A stretch of DNA of 64,000 bases from positions 1,462,221 through 1,526,220 of the forward strand of contig VXAI01000180.1 of the NCBI GenBank assembly GCA_013399305.1, in the 5' to 3' direction. The position numbers and the translations under genes are program-made. This document shows positions 10,053 to 22,365 of the stretch, piece after piece (the stretch's first letter is position 1; every line of letters begins with the position of its first letter). The notes beneath the pieces are model-generated. The model was not told the origin of the DNA. It saw only the letters and a program-made list of their open reading frames with translations, and did no database searches. This DNA is from Rostratula benghalensis. Its lineage: Eukaryota; Chordata; Aves; Charadriiformes; Rostratulidae.

Positions 10053-11568
10053 TAAGGGGAAGAATAGACATGGGTTGGTGTCTGAATGTGCTTTGGGATC
10101 TTTTTGTGGGCTTTTTAGAGGAGCAGTTGGGGAAAGAACTGAGTGGTAGACGCTGACTGCCTGTTACCATCTTCTCCCAGTCTTCTGACTGAATGTTCTA
10201 CTTCATGTTTAAGAGTGAAGGCTCTGTGGAGGTGAACCAGGATGCTGGCTACTCTATCCTGTCTTCTTTTTATTTTTCCCAGAAATAGCCATTTCATGAG
10301 GCAGTGTTATTTCTTGTGTTCAGAGGGAAATTTGCAAGCTTTAATTTATGCCCATTATGTGTAACTCATTCTCAACTTTTGGGTCTTTTTTTACAGCACA
10401 GATTATTTTAGGTAGTGCTGGGTTTAGGTTACCTGGATACTTGTTTCTGTGGATTTACAGCTTCAGTGTTGCTGCTGCAGGGGAAGCAGCTTCCAGGGAG
10501 AGGCACAAGATGGCTATTTGGGAAAAATAACCCCTTTTGCTTATCCCATGCAAATCTACTCTTGTGTATTTAACACAATCTGTATTAAAACCAGATTTCT
10601 CTACACATGGGGATGGACTTTTCTCACTCTTGGAGGTAAACACTGTTCCTGTAGAAGGGAATGGTTTGTAATTAAAGGTGGCTGTACAGTCTCTTCCTGG
10701 AGGCTTACTTTAAGATCATTAGATAGGGGTTAAGTTAGCAGATGTGAATCTTCTACGTTAGCCAGAAAAAAAACAAGGAAGGGGGTGGGGGGAAATAAAG
10801 ACCGAAAAGAAAAAGGCTTTGTTTTCTTTTCAAAGCACAAATCTGGTCCTGTGAGCAAAATTTACAGGAGCACTGTTAAATGACAGGTTCCTGTTAATAC
10901 AGTGCAGTGCACACGGGGGGAACCGTGGGCTGCTTTACCTGAACACTTTAGATTTAGCCAGCAAATTTATCTTTGAAGAGTGCCTTCAAGTTTTCTCTTC
11001 TGCCTGTGTATGCTATAAATGTTGTCTTAATTTTTTTTTCATTGTATTTCACTGCAGATTAAATAGAAACCAGTAAGATTTTGGTTTTCTTTTTAAAGGG
11101 AACTTTCAAATAATTTTGGGTTTCAGACCTAAATCTGGGTCCTTGGGGATTGTTAATTGATTTAGTGTCTCCACTAAAGTGGAGTGAAGTGTTTCTTCTC
11201 AAACTGGGGAGAAAACTAGTTCAGAAGGGGTTGTGAGATGCTTAATTAGAGAAAAGAAAGTAGCATGTGGCTTCTGCCATGTGTGTGGACTAAGAATAGT
11301 AGTGTTCGCTAGCACCAGCATCGTTCAGGTGGTGAAGAAGTGAAGTGTCACTCCCTGCACTTCGTTCTAACCCCTTCAAGATCTAGGGGTTTAGGGGTGA
11401 GAGGATGAAGGAATAGGAAGGCTCTTATCTCCTCCCCACAAACGTGCAAAATTATATGAACTCTTCTCCAAAAAGTGTAATTGTATTGCAGTGGCTGGAG
11501 CTACCGATGCTTTTGGGGATGAATAGCGTGAACATTTTGGATGTTATTGCACACTGTGAGTTTAAAGT

Positions 11569-12376
11569 AGAATCACAGAATCATCTGGGTTAGAAGGGAC
11601 CTTTCAGATCATCTCATCCAACAATCAACCCAATTCAGATAAAAAAACCCCAACATCACTAACCCATGTCTCTCAGCACTCTGTCAACCTGTATTTTCAA
11701 TCCCTCCAGGGATGGGGCCTCAACCCCTGCCCTGGGCAGCCCAGCCCAAGCCTTCACAACCCTTTCCCTCAAAACATTTCTCCTCATCTCCAACCTGAAC
11801 CTCCCCTGGGGCAACTGGAGGCCATTTCCTCTTGTCCCATGGCCTGGGACTTGGGAGAAGAGACCGACCCCCCCTGGCTGCCCCCTCCTTTCAGGGAGTT
11901 GGAGAGATCCAGAAGGTCTCCCCTCAGCCTCCTCCAGGCTCAACACCCCCAGCTCCCTCAGCCTCTCCTCACAGGACTTGTTCTCCAGACCCCTCACCAG
12001 CTCCATTGCCCTTCTCTGGGCCCGCTTCAGCCCCTTAATGTCACCCTTCAAGGTGGGGCCACACCAGTGTCCATGATGGGGGAGGAACCTCTCCTGAGTC
12101 CTACTCCCCATGCTCACAGGCCCACAGCCCACCAACACCCCCAGGTCCTTTTCTGCCAGGCAGCTCCAGCCACTCTGCCCCAGGCCTGGAGCGCTGCAGG
12201 GGGTTGGGGTGACCCCAGGGCAGGACCTGGTTCTTGGCCTTGTTGAACCTCATCCCATTGGCCTTGGTCCATCCATCCAGCCTGTCCAGATCCTTCTGGG
12301 AAGCCTTTCTACCCCTCCAGCAGGTCACCACTCCCACCCAACTTGGTGTCAACTGCAAACTGACTGAGGGTGCATC
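11569..12376 (-). mobile_element. CR1 LINE, 0.8-kb antisense copy (tail type C)
   Basis: The longest type C copy here. From its 3' end (AGAATCACAGAATCATCTGG) it runs back through the ORF2 C-terminus, with residues like [20 protein letters not shown], into the palm/thumb segment 'DLDRLDGWTKANGMRFNKAK'. The frame is broken in several places, so no active enzyme is encoded. Confidence 0.93.
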
Positions 12377-13627
12377 TCAAGTTAAGGGAAAAGGCAGTGC
12401 CTTTAACAGCTGATAAGATCTCCAGTTCTTGAAGACAGAGGACTAGGAAGCCACTCAAGGGGGGTGTGGTGAATAAATCTTACACCAGTTTATAAAAGTG
12501 TTTCCTGCCTGAACTTGCTGGCAGCAGCAGCAGCTCCTTTTCTGTGGGGTCAGAGTTAGTGCTTGAGGCTGGCTACTGCAGCTGTATCTCAGCAGCCTTG
12601 GTTGCTGCTGATGGGAAATGTACCCAAAGACAGACGAGCCAAAAGGCATCTGCCTTCTCAAAAAGACCAAAAAAACCTCAGCTGGCTTAAGCCACTTAGC
12701 TAAAGGTAGGGCTTCCAGGTGTTAAACAGATGGTAACAAGAATTTAATGAGTTTTATTGCTCCATTCTGTATGTCAGTTTTTCAGCTTCACAACACCGAA
12801 GATGAAACTCTCCATAAAGCAGATACTATCCACCATCTACACAGAGTGAAAATATTTAACATTTTTATAATCTTTTCAGTGCTGTTACCGTCAGGGATTA
12901 TTAACAGAACTGGTGAGGAAATCGTATCCACTAATTTAATGTGCCATTTTCTTTGTTGCACTAATGAAAGGTCTCAATATAATTTTTTTTTTTTTTTTCA
13001 AACAGTGCTTTGTTAACGTAATGAACCAATCATCCTTAATTACTATGGGTGTTGAAAAATATGATTTCTTTTCTTATAGGGCTGTGAGGTTGGAGTAATT
13101 GTCATTAGAGCTCCGGTTCTTTGCTGTGGTGGCACCCAGCCATCCTGGATAAAACAGCAATGCTGTCACCACACGTTATGTTTCATTAATCTGGCTTGTC
13201 CAGGGACACATTCCCACTGGTTGGTTGGAGTCTTTCGAGGCTGCAAACTGACGTCCTGTGGTGCCTGCCTGGGTCCTCATGACTGAAAAATACATAAAAA
13301 TTGTTTGATGCTGCTGGATAGAGAGACACCAGCAGCAAAGCTTGCTAGATTAAAGAGGCAATAGCTGTGAAGAAGGGTTAGAAATTCAAAAAGAAATTGA
13401 GGGGGGGGGGGAAAGAAATATTTAGTGAGTTACAGTCTAATGGATGCTGTTTGTGCTTCTGCTTGGTGGTGTCAAGCTGAGCCACCTAATCCACTTTTTG
13501 TGCTGTGCAAATGGCTGAGGGACTAAGCCATGGTTGTACTGCTCCTCCCCTCTCCTACAAAATGCTGGTTTTCCGTCAGGAATTGTGGTGCTGGTAGAAC
13601 CACGATGCCTGGGACTCTTACGGCTGC

Positions 13628-14062
13628 CAAGATGTTGAGGGGCCTGGAGCATCTCTCTGCTGAGGAAAGGCTGAGGGACTTGGGTCTTTTTAGTCTGGAG
13701 AAGAGAAGGCTGAGGGGGGATCTGATCAGCACCTAGAAATACTCCAAGGGTGGGTGTCAGGAGGACGGGGCCAGGCTTTATTCAGTGGTGCCCAGGGACA
13801 GGACAAGAGGGAACAGGCACAAACTGGACCATAAGAAGTTCCATCTCAACATGAGGAGGAACTTCTTTGCTGTTCCTTCTATAGTTGAGGAGCCCTGGCA
13901 GAGGCTGCCCACAGAGGTGGTGGAGTCTCCTTCTCTGGAGACATTCCAAACCCACCTAGACACATTCCTGTGGGATCTGCTGTGGACCTGCTTTGGCAGG
14001 GGGGTGTGACTGGATGATCTCCAGAGGTCCCTTCCAACCCCACAGCATTCTGTGAATCTGTG
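13628..14062 (+). mobile_element. CR1 LINE, 5'-truncated sense copy (tail type A)
   Basis: Begins at GATGTTGAGGGGCCTGGAGC and ends at GCATTCTGTGAATCTGTG. It has a small insertion after CTTTGCTGT (near 13868-13885) relative to sibling copies and is frame-broken. The sense-strand polypeptide segments match the end of CR1 ORF2. Confidence 0.93.
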
Positions 14063-14259
14063 TTGTTGTCTTCAGGAAACAGGTGCCAAAGGCAGCAGAA
14101 AATTGACTATTTTTCATAGAACCGTAAGTAGAGCCAGGAGACACTTGAGGTCCTGCAGAAGTAATGTCCCTTCATTCCTGAGCTTAAACTTAAAGGATGT
14201 TCAGGAAATAATATTTTAGGAAGGAGATGAAACACTTTATTAATTTCCTCTTTGTGTTG

Positions 14260-14282
14260 TTTTTTTTTTTTTTTTTTTTTTT
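14260..14282. repeat. Poly-T tract (23 bases)
   Basis: Uninterrupted T run with no adjacent retroposon signature. Similar sense-strand T runs occur at 20060-20083 (24), 47248-47267 (20) and 60202-60221 (20). Confidence 0.95.
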
Positions 14283-15250
14283 CCCTGGCTCTGATTTTAT
14301 TAACTCCATATTGCTAGCCACAACCTCCCCATTGGAGTCTGAATTTTCATGGTTGAAGACTGCATGTGGCTGTAGGTTTGTTGCATCCACAAAAAGTGGC
14401 AAGAAACAGCAGGAAGTCTCATCCCTTAAAAGTTTCTTCTGTGATATTCAAAGGAAATGTGTAATGATGAGATTCCTGGAGTTAGGCACCAATGTATAGA
14501 TTACAAGGTGCTTCATTCCCATTCTGGTCAGATGGAGTACCCAGGAGCACTTTAGGATTCAATTATATTCTCCTTAGAGCACTCCAGGATTGCAGTACAA
14601 AAGAGAGTAACTCTGAAAATCCCATCGAAATCCCAATCTGAAAATCCCATGGTATAAATCTTTTCTGCCTTCACGTAGAGACTTCCCCACCCTGGTGGGC
14701 CAGCAGCGTGTCAGTCACGAGCTGTGGCTTTGAGTTTTCTTTGTTCTGTTTTTCAAAGGTGTGCTCACCTAATAAAGTGGTTGTGTGAAGAGCCACATCT
14801 TAAAGCCCTGCTTTGTATTTTAAGCTATGTTTTAGCCTGATTTTTCAACTGTGTGGCATGAGCATGTTGCTTGCAAACGTAGTGTAACCCACAGCTGTTA
14901 GATCCCGAGGTGTTTTATAGCTCTTCCCTACTCTTGACTGGGAGCTTTTAGCATCCCTGTTTGTGAAGTACTCGAGGAGACAGGGAATGGTATGGCTTGT
15001 GGAGACACTAGATGTGGAGTAAGAAGTTTCTATACATCTCTGTTGGTTTGGGTTGATTATTTTTTTTTTTTATAATGTTATGTTTCACTGCTTTCTTGTA
15101 CACTCACTTTAACATCCTGAACATGATCTGTGGGGCAATTCTTAAACGCAGTGAAATGTAGATTTAGTAGTGAAGGAAGTCTGTGGGGGAGGAGAGGGAG
15201 TAATTGAGGAAGCTGCATCTGAGAGAGTGAAGGGGCAGAGGATGTAGACC

Positions 15251-15748
15251 ATAGAATTGCCTGGGTTGGAAGGGACCTTTCAGAACATTCAGTCCAACCA
15301 CCAACCCAGCTCTGATCAAACCCATCCCTAACCCATGTCTCTCAGCACTCTGTCAACCCGGCTTTTCAATCCCTCCAGGGATGGGGCCTCAACCCCTGCC
15401 CTGGGCAGCCCAGCCCAAGCCTTCACAACCCTTTCCCTCAAAACATTTCTCCTCATCTCCAACCTGAACCTCCCCTGGGGCACCTGGAGGCCATTTCCTC
15501 TTGTCCCATGGCCTGGGACTTGGGAGAAGAGACCGACCCCCCCTGGCTCCCCCCTCCTTTCAGGGAGTTGGAGAGAGCCAGAAGGTCTCCCCTCAGCCTC
15601 CTCCAGGCTGAGCACCCCCAGCTCCCTCAGCCTCTCCTAACAGGGCTTATTCTCCAGACCCCTCAGCATCTCTGTTGCCCTTCTCTGGGCCTCCTCCAGC
15701 CCCTCAATGTCTTCATTTTTGTGGGAGGGGACCCAAAACTTTGGACCT
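15251..15748 (-). mobile_element. CR1 LINE, antisense copy (tail type C)
   Basis: Starts ATAGAATTGCCTGGGTTGG, continues through the CTCTCAGCACTCTGTCAACC segment and ends near GACCCAAAACTTTGGACC. Nearly colinear with the copy at 11569, and a useful reference for the deletion in the copy at 17251. Confidence 0.93.
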
Positions 15749-17250
15749 TCTAATTTTCTCCCTACATAGCCTTATAGCATCTTTTCAGCCTTCCTTTTAA
15801 CACCCATCAGCTCTCTTTCCCCACCCTGAGTTGTAACTATATCTCTGTTCAGCCAGGCTGATCTTTTCCCTTGACAGTTTGCTTTTCAGCACATGGGTTT
15901 CCCCAGCTCTGGAGCGCCCTGTGGAACCTTGCCTGCTGTGTTTATACCAGAGTGTTTCTACTGACACGTTAAAACTGCCACCTGAAGGGCTGTGAGCTGA
16001 GCCAGTAAAAGCTCTCTCCTGTCACCAGGCTGTGCTTGCTGAGGGTTTTGCCTGTCACCTCTGGGGTGCCAGTGATTCCTGCCGTGGGTTGTGTTGCTGC
16101 ACTGACAGAGCCATGTGGTGTTGAGCTGGCCTTGGCTGGGTCTCACTGTCTCTGTAACAGAGTGGCCTGGTCTTCAGATACTTGTTCCCTCTGGTGCTCC
16201 CCTGAGTTGAGTTAGGGGAATTGTCTTCTCCATATTTTGCAGATGTCCGATGGTCTCGGTGATACCACGGGTGCAGTGGATGGAGAGAGTTGATTCACAA
16301 AGGAGTTCAGAGCAGGTTTTGAGGAGGCTCCAAAGCTCTCCAGTACCTCCTCCTTAGAGGAGAAGACCTTGTTTCTTACCTCATGAGGAACCAGTAGGGA
16401 AGTAGTTAGTCAAGGACCAAGGTATCTCAGCATCTGGTGTTTGCCACCATGCAGTCCTGCTGCTTCTGTAGCCCCTGGTGTGACAGTAACAGATGAAGCC
16501 TCTGCCGATTATGACATGTTTTTTTCTAGTTTTTAGTAGTGATAAAAAGAACTTTTGCACTAAAAGATTTGTTAGTACAATGGTGTCAGTAATTATAGAC
16601 TGAATGGTCTATCTACTGGCTTGAGATTCTGTTTTTTGACAGATGCATGGATCAGGAGCAGAACTTTTTTTTTTTTTTTTTTAATTCTTCCTAATACTGA
16701 GTGTTTTCCACTAACAGCTGTGCTGCATCTGCTGTTTTTCTGTGACAGGCTTAATGACAGCAAGGATTAAGGGTTTTCTTGTTACTTCTGTGATTAAAAG
16801 GTGTCAGCCTTGGAGAGTGATATCCCAATAATTGTTAAAAACCCAACCAAACCCCAAAACCTCAACCCAACAGACAACAAAAAACCCACCCCAAGAAATA
16901 GAGCAATGAATCTCTGCTCATTACTTGAAAAGGTATTCAGCCCTGGGCTAAAGGAGACCAATCTACAATTCCCCAGCATAGCAAAACCAAAGTATAACAT
17001 GGGTTCCTGACCAGATTTAGGCTTCTGTCCTCTTTACAGTTAGCACACACACAGACGTGCCATTCCATTTGGAATTGCTTTAAACCCAGGTTAGTGTACC
17101 TGGTGCCTTCAACTGGAGCTCAGGCTTGGTCAGCAGTGGTGTACTGAATGTTCTCATCATGTCCCTGGAGCAGAACAGTGGCCTGGACTCACCCAGCCTA
17201 TGGTCTGGCATGCCTGTGCTTAGTGCTTCCTGGTGACTGGTTACTTTTAT

Positions 17251-17670
17251 AGAATCGTAGAATTGTCTGGGTTGAAAGGGACCAGAAGGTCTCCCCTCAG
17301 CCTCCTCCAGGCTGAACACCCCCAGCTCCCTCAGCCTCTCCTCACAGGACTTGTTCTCCAGGCCCCTCACCAGCTCTATTGCCCTTCTCTGGGCCCGCTT
17401 CAGCCCCTCAATGTCACCCTTCAAGGTGGGGCCACACCAGTGTCCATGATAGGGGGAGGAACCTCTCCTGAGTCCTACTCCCCATGCTCACAGGCCCACA
17501 GGCCAGCAACACCCCCAGGTCCTTTTCTGCCAGGCAGCTCCAGCCACTCTGCCCCAGGCCTGGAGCACTGCAGGGGGCTGGGGTGTCCCCAGGGCAGGAC
17601 CTGGTTCTTGGCCTTGTTGTACCTCATCCCATTGGCCTCGGTCCATCCATCCATCCTGTCCAGATCCCTC
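17251..17670 (-). mobile_element. CR1 LINE, internally deleted antisense copy (tail type C)
   Basis: The 3' tail (AGAATCGTAGAATTGTCTGG, GAAAGGGACC) joins at about 17283 straight to AGAAGGTCTCCCCTCAG. In the copies at 11569 and 15251 these blocks lie about 306 bases apart. The body then runs normally to the DLDRMDGWTEANGM segment and stops near 17670. Confidence 0.92.
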
Positions 17671-18538
17671 ACCAGCTTCTGATTGCCCTAAATGGGTCCC
17701 TATGGGGAGGGACCCCAAGGTGCAAATGGCACAAAAGGATGAAACTGCTGAGGAAATTGGAGTCAGAATTCTGAGCCTTGTGTTCTGCAGGTTATTTTAG
17801 AAGTGCTACAAGATACTGCACCAGTGGCAAGGGTAGGTACTCAAGAAGCCATAAGTTAAAGATCTGCGTGTATCTTAGCATGCAAAGCCCAGATGCTTGA
17901 CATAAGACATGTACAGGTGAGCACAGAAGTGATGAGTAGGTATTAGCCAGCATCTCGGACTCCTGCATGGAGCAGTCAGTGGAGATAAAGCTTTACCAGG
18001 TCTGTAAATTCATGTCAGCTCTGGTGCTGCCTGTGCTTGGTGTCAACGGCAGGATTGGCCTCGTGTGTTCAGATCATTAAGTCACAAGGCCATAATGCCC
18101 TGTTATTGTTTCCCACTGGATTTCAAATATTAGTTTAACATCTACCCTTGGAAAATCCTTTTATATGGACTGATATATTCAGTGCAGATGGCTGTGATGT
18201 GTTAGCTGAAGGGGTTATCTCCTGTAGGGAGCATAAGGTTTACTTTAATCGGTGTTTCGTGTATTAAAGCTACAGCTTGATCTTCTTAAAGCTTTAAATG
18301 AGCAGCTCAGTGTGTGTTAAAAACATGCTTCAACTTTACTGCTCTAGGGGAGAACATAGAGGCAAAAGCCAAGAACTCAAATGCATTAGCACAAAAGGTT
18401 CATTTTGACAGAGGAAAAACTTTGAAATATTTTTTGGATGTTCTATTTCTAAGGAATTGAATTACATTGAAAAGTAAGGTGAATTTTCAGAACTGTATGT
18501 TCAGCAAAGATACTATATAAATTTCCATGAACATAATC

Positions 18539-18710
18539 ATAGAATCATGGAATGGTTAGAGTTGGAAGGGACCTTCAAGACCATGGAGTTCCAACCCCCC
18601 TGCCCTGGGCAGGGACACCTCCCACCACACCAGGTCCCTCCAAGCCCCATCCATCCTGGCCTTGAACCCCTCCAGGGATGGGGCAGCCACAGCTTCTCTG
18701 GGAAACCTGG
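18539..18710 (-). mobile_element. CR1 3' tail (type B), first half of a head-to-tail pair
   Basis: About 170 bases beginning ATAGAATCATGGAATGG and containing CCTGCCCTGGGCAGGGACAC. It is cut off at GGGAAACCTG, exactly where the tail of the next CR1 begins. Confidence 0.92.
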
Positions 18711-19494
18711 TCACAGAGTCACAGAATCTCAGGGATTGGAAGGAACCTTGAAAGCCCATCCAGTCCAATCCCCCTGCCAGAGCAGGAACACCCAGAGCAG
18801 GTCACACAGGAACGTGTCCAGGAGGGGTTTGAATGTCTCCAGAGAAGGAGACTCCACCACCTCTCTGGGCAGCCCCTGCCAGTGCTCCCTCACCCTCACC
18901 ATGAAGAAGTTTCTCCTCATATTTCAGTGGAACCTCCTGTGTTCTAGCTTGGACCCATTGCCCCTTGTCCTGTCATTGCCTGTCCCTGAGAAGAGCCTGG
19001 CTCCATCCTCCTGACACTCACCCTTTCCAGATTGAGAAACATTCAGGAGGTCACCCCTCAGTCTCCTCTTCTCCAAGCTCCAGAGACCCAGCTCCCTCAG
19101 CCTTTCCTCCTCTGGGAGATGCTCCACTCCCTTCAGCATCTTTGTAGCCCTGCCCTGGACTCTCTCCAGCAGTTCCCTGTCCCTCTGGAGCTGAGGGGCC
19201 CAGAACTGGACACACTATTCCAGATGGGGTCTCCCCAGGGCAGAGGAGAGGGGGAGGAGAACCTCTCTGGACCTACTGACCACCCCCCTTCTCCTACACC
19301 CCAGGATGCCATTGGCCTTCTTGGCCACCAGGTCACAGAGCTGGTCATCCTGCTGCCCACCAGGACTCCCAGGTCTTTTTTCTTTTTCTCCAGCAGGTCA
19401 CCCCCAACCTGTCCTGGTGCAGGGGGTTCTTCCTCCCCAGGTGCAGCACCTACACTGGCCCTGGTTGAATTTCATCAGGTTCCTCTCTGCCCAA
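18711..19494 (-). mobile_element. CR1 LINE (type A), second half of a head-to-tail pair
   Basis: Begins TCACAGAGTCACAGAATCTC and extends about 780 bases through the ORF2 C-terminus to the 'RNLMKFNQGQCRC' block, ending near CTCTCTGCCC. Same orientation as the fragment to its left. Decayed by frameshifts. Confidence 0.92.
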
Positions 19495-20059
19495 AAGCAT
19501 CTGCACATCAATGACAGAGAAGGGACCCTGGGGCTGCTGCAGTGGGGAGCAGCTTCACGTCTCTTGCCTTGCGGGTGTTCACTGGCTGTTGAGGCACGTA
19601 GTAAGTCAGATGAGGTGATCCAGATGAAAACACTTTCTTTACTTTTTGCTGGGCCAGTTTTTACTTTGATCCTTGTCTTTTGGGCGTTCACGTGAGAAGA
19701 GGGAGGGTGGACACCAAGGGCTGTGACGGTATGGCGAGGGGGGCAGGATCCTTTCAGCAGATGCTTTCCTTCACATTTGATTTAAATGGTCTTTGTTTAT
19801 TAAGCTGGCTTAGTTGACTTGGTTGTTGAAATAACAAACCCTCCCCTCCATCTGACCTTTTGAGGGTCCCCCGCTCTGGTTTTCTGTTCCTGCAATGGAC
19901 ACAAAACAAATCCAAGTGAAAAATTTCCCCTCTCCATCGCATGTCCTGCTACTGAGTTTAATTCCCTGCTTAAATCAGTTTTCCCCAGACACTAAAGGGG
20001 AGACTAATTCTTTTGTTGGTTTATAGGTTGTTATATTCTGGGTTTTGTGGTTTGTGTTC

Positions 20060-20083
20060 TTTTTTTTTTTTTTTTTTTTTTTT
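20060..20083. repeat. Poly-T tract (24 bases) in a G/T-rich stretch
   Basis: Preceded by GGTTTATAGG and GGGTTTTGTGGTTTGTG-like sequence, so the strand is G/T-rich for about 70 bases. Confidence 0.95.
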
Positions 20084-21060
20084 GTTTGCTTTTTAAGAAT
20101 TTGGTGAACTGAGATTATTGGAATTCAGTAAGGGAGGGGGATGTCCTAGGCTGTTGAGGTGATTTAGGGGAATTTTGATGAAGTAACAGATCTGTGTGAC
20201 ATGGTGTGGTCACCCTGTGTTGGAGAAAAATGGCTCAGTGGTCACCCAAAATTGAAATTTGGTCTTTTTTTTTTTTTTTTTCCCATGTGTGATTTTTAGG
20301 TTATAAAGATGCATTTTCTTTTATCCAGAAATCTTCTAAAAACGCTTCTGTGTGCACCCCGTGTTATTGACAATGTTCAGAGCCATTGCAACATCACCAG
20401 ACCCGACTGTTCTTTCTATTTTGGGACCCAAAGCTGAGCTGTTGTCAGTCAGCCCGAATGCCTGTGCTTGCAGATGTGGAGAATAAAAGCAGAACTTGTG
20501 CATCTGGGATGTGAACCACCTTCCAGCTGGTGTTCTATCAAGGGTGGGGGAAAACTTGCTCTCGTGGGTACTTAGGAGAGAAGATTACTGTCATCCCATG
20601 GCCCTATCTGAAAAGGGACAAAAGCAAGTTTAAAAATCTTCAATGTCATCTTGTTTCAGATGTCATTCCGGCGGGAGGGAAAATGAAAAAAAAAGCTGCT
20701 GTTGATATCTAAATCTTCTGTTTGTGTTGGGTAAGGAGATGCAGTGTGCACAAAAGACCCTTTGATTTCTCAGCAGAGAAGCGGAGTTGAGTTGGTGCCG
20801 TGCGGGGCTAACGGTGACAGAAAGGGCTGATAATGTCATCAAGTGTGTGTGGAGAATGGCTGCCTTCAGAGATCATCAGACTAAAACAGCAGAAAGTTTT
20901 TGGGTCCTATCAAGCTTGATGCTAAATGAAAACTCAGATACTACTAACTTGTTTTATTCTTTGCAGTCAGTAGTTTTAGAGTCATGTTTTAAGAGCTAAT
21001 GGCCGTTCCAATTTAGTGATTATTTATTGTTTTCTCTTTTTTTTTTTTTTCTTTAACCAG

Positions 21061-21101
21061 AAAAAGCCACTGTCTTCAATAATAAAAGAAGTCTGCGATG
21101 G
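21061..21101 (+). CDS. ELMO1: ELMO1 coding exon 2 (residues 27-40, last codon split)
   Basis: A 41-base exon follows a long T-rich tract ending CTTTAACCAG and is closed by the donor GTAAGT at 21102. It reads KKPLSSIIKEVCD plus two bases of a glycine codon (phase 2), completed by the first base of the next exon. It continues the RhoG-binding ubiquitin-like fold, and the IIKEVCDGW segment is shared across the ELMO family. Residue 32 is Ser where human ELMO1, from memory, has Ala. Being only 41 bases, it would be missed by ORF scanning; it is called from both splice sites and family sequence. Skipping it would shift the frame. Confidence 0.96.
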
Positions 21102-22292
21102 GTAAGTTCTGCTGTACAATACATCCAAGATACTGTATTCACTGAGTTATTAAATCAACCAGAAAATACTTTTTTCTAAAGACAATCTAGATACCCTGTA
21201 TGCCTAATCACCAGTTTTTAAAACTTGTAGTAGTTGGGTTAGGTGGGGTTTTTTTTTTTTTTCCCCAGATTTTGAATTCACAATGTGTTTTGAAATCAGT
21301 TCCTTGGGAGATGAGGTGCCTACCAAAGCAGCTCCATCGTGTTGGGTGGCTCTCCTTTAGACTGCTGGCTGCCTTTCTGCAGAGAGATGCTTTTTAACCC
21401 CTTCTCTTATCGCTCCCGGTCCCTCCCGGTCAGGGCTGAAGGAGCTAATGCCATGGCTCTGATTTTTGAGTGCTGGCTCCGGGGGCTAAAGGGAGCTGGT
21501 CCAGTTGATGCGACTGCTCCTGTGAAATGGAAACGTTAATCACAATAAGAGCTAATAACTGGCTGAGAGAAAACATCTGGCTTTCATTTTGCTGTGTTAC
21601 AATTTGGGGACAAACAGGCTGTTTCAAGCAAGTGCGGCCGCACGAGGGAAACTGGTTTGTATTCATCAAATTGCTGCTGAGTTGAAAAGGTGGCATTTTA
21701 TGTGTGATGTCAGGTATCAACTTAATACTCTATATGTTGGGTGTTGTATGAACCAGCATAAAATCCTGGTATTCTAATTTATTTATTTATTGTCTGATTG
21801 AGTGATGTTGGTTACTCCAAGCAAAAATGGCGCTTGCTATTTTTTTAAAGAGCTGGAATGAATCTTAGGTCGTTACTGACTTTTTTTTTGAGCACTGAAG
21901 TTTCTCTTCTTTCTCCCGCCCCCCCCCTCCCCCCCAACCTTCTTTTAACCTTTGCCTTGGAAGGAAGGTGGTTGTTAATGGGTTTTTTTTTTCCCTCAGC
22001 CATGGTAAAGTTTAGGTCTGTGTTTCAGATGGGCGGAGGGAAAAATCTCATTTATAGGATGTGCTTGTACTGGAGTTTTGCCTCTGTAAGAATGCTTTAA
22101 TCTTGAACTTCAGAACTCAGCATTAAAAGCTATTTTCTGTAGGAAATAATTAGATGTAGGAAATAACATGTAGGAAAAATACATGGGAACGACAAGCACT
22201 TGTATGATCAGTGCAATTCTGTAAAATGTACTTTTTTTTTTTTAAGTATTCAAGGTGTCATTTTGTGATTAATTTATTTTCATGTTTCTAAG
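21102..22292 (+). other. ELMO1: ELMO1 intron between coding exons 2 and 3 (1.2 kb)
   Basis: Phase 2 GTAAGT...AAG intron. It contains no CR1. A GC-richer, repeat-free block lies at about 21400-21700, a C-rich tract at 21917-21940, and three imperfect TGTAGGAAATAA units at 22139-22184. Confidence 0.93.
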
Positions 22293-22365
22293 GTGGTCTC
22301 TTGCAAACCACGATCAATTTGCACTGCAGCATGCTGATAGTTCTAATTTCTACATCACCGAGAAG
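22293..22365 (+). CDS. ELMO1: ELMO1 coding exon 3 (residues 40-64)
   Basis: A 73-base exon lies between acceptor TTTCTAAG (AG 22291-22292) and donor GTAGGT at 22366. Its first base completes Gly40, then it reads WSLANHDQFALQHADSSNF and ends YITEK in phase 0. It encodes the middle of the Ras-binding domain. The intron separating it from exon 2 is only 1.2 kb, much the shortest in the window, so exons 2 and 3 form a close pair in a stretch of about 6.5 kb without CR1. Residues 47-48 are Asp-Gln where I recall Glu-Tyr in human ELMO1; the rest is essentially identical. Exons 2 and 3 together are 114 bases, so skipping both would keep the frame. Confidence 0.96.

Larger units (their letters stand above)
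6415..21060 (+). other. ELMO1: ELMO1 intron after coding exon 1 (14.6 kb)
   Basis: A GTAAGT...CCAG intron, phase 0. It contains the 17-bp minisatellite at 6691-6775, ten CR1 pieces between 8970 and 19494, and T tracts at 14260-14282 and 20060-20083. The stretches 6776-8969, 10053-11568, 12377-13627, 14063-15250, 15749-17250, 17671-18538 and 19495-21060 show no gene or recognised repeat beyond low-complexity runs. Confidence 0.93.

Noticed and set aside
11659..12138. Long minus-strand frame (159 codons) as a host gene
   Set aside because: It is the ORF2 C-terminus of a CR1 retrotransposon with the EERLRELG block, not a host gene. The same applies to the frames at 39075-39686, 15328-15615, 27935-28709 and 50624-51187.
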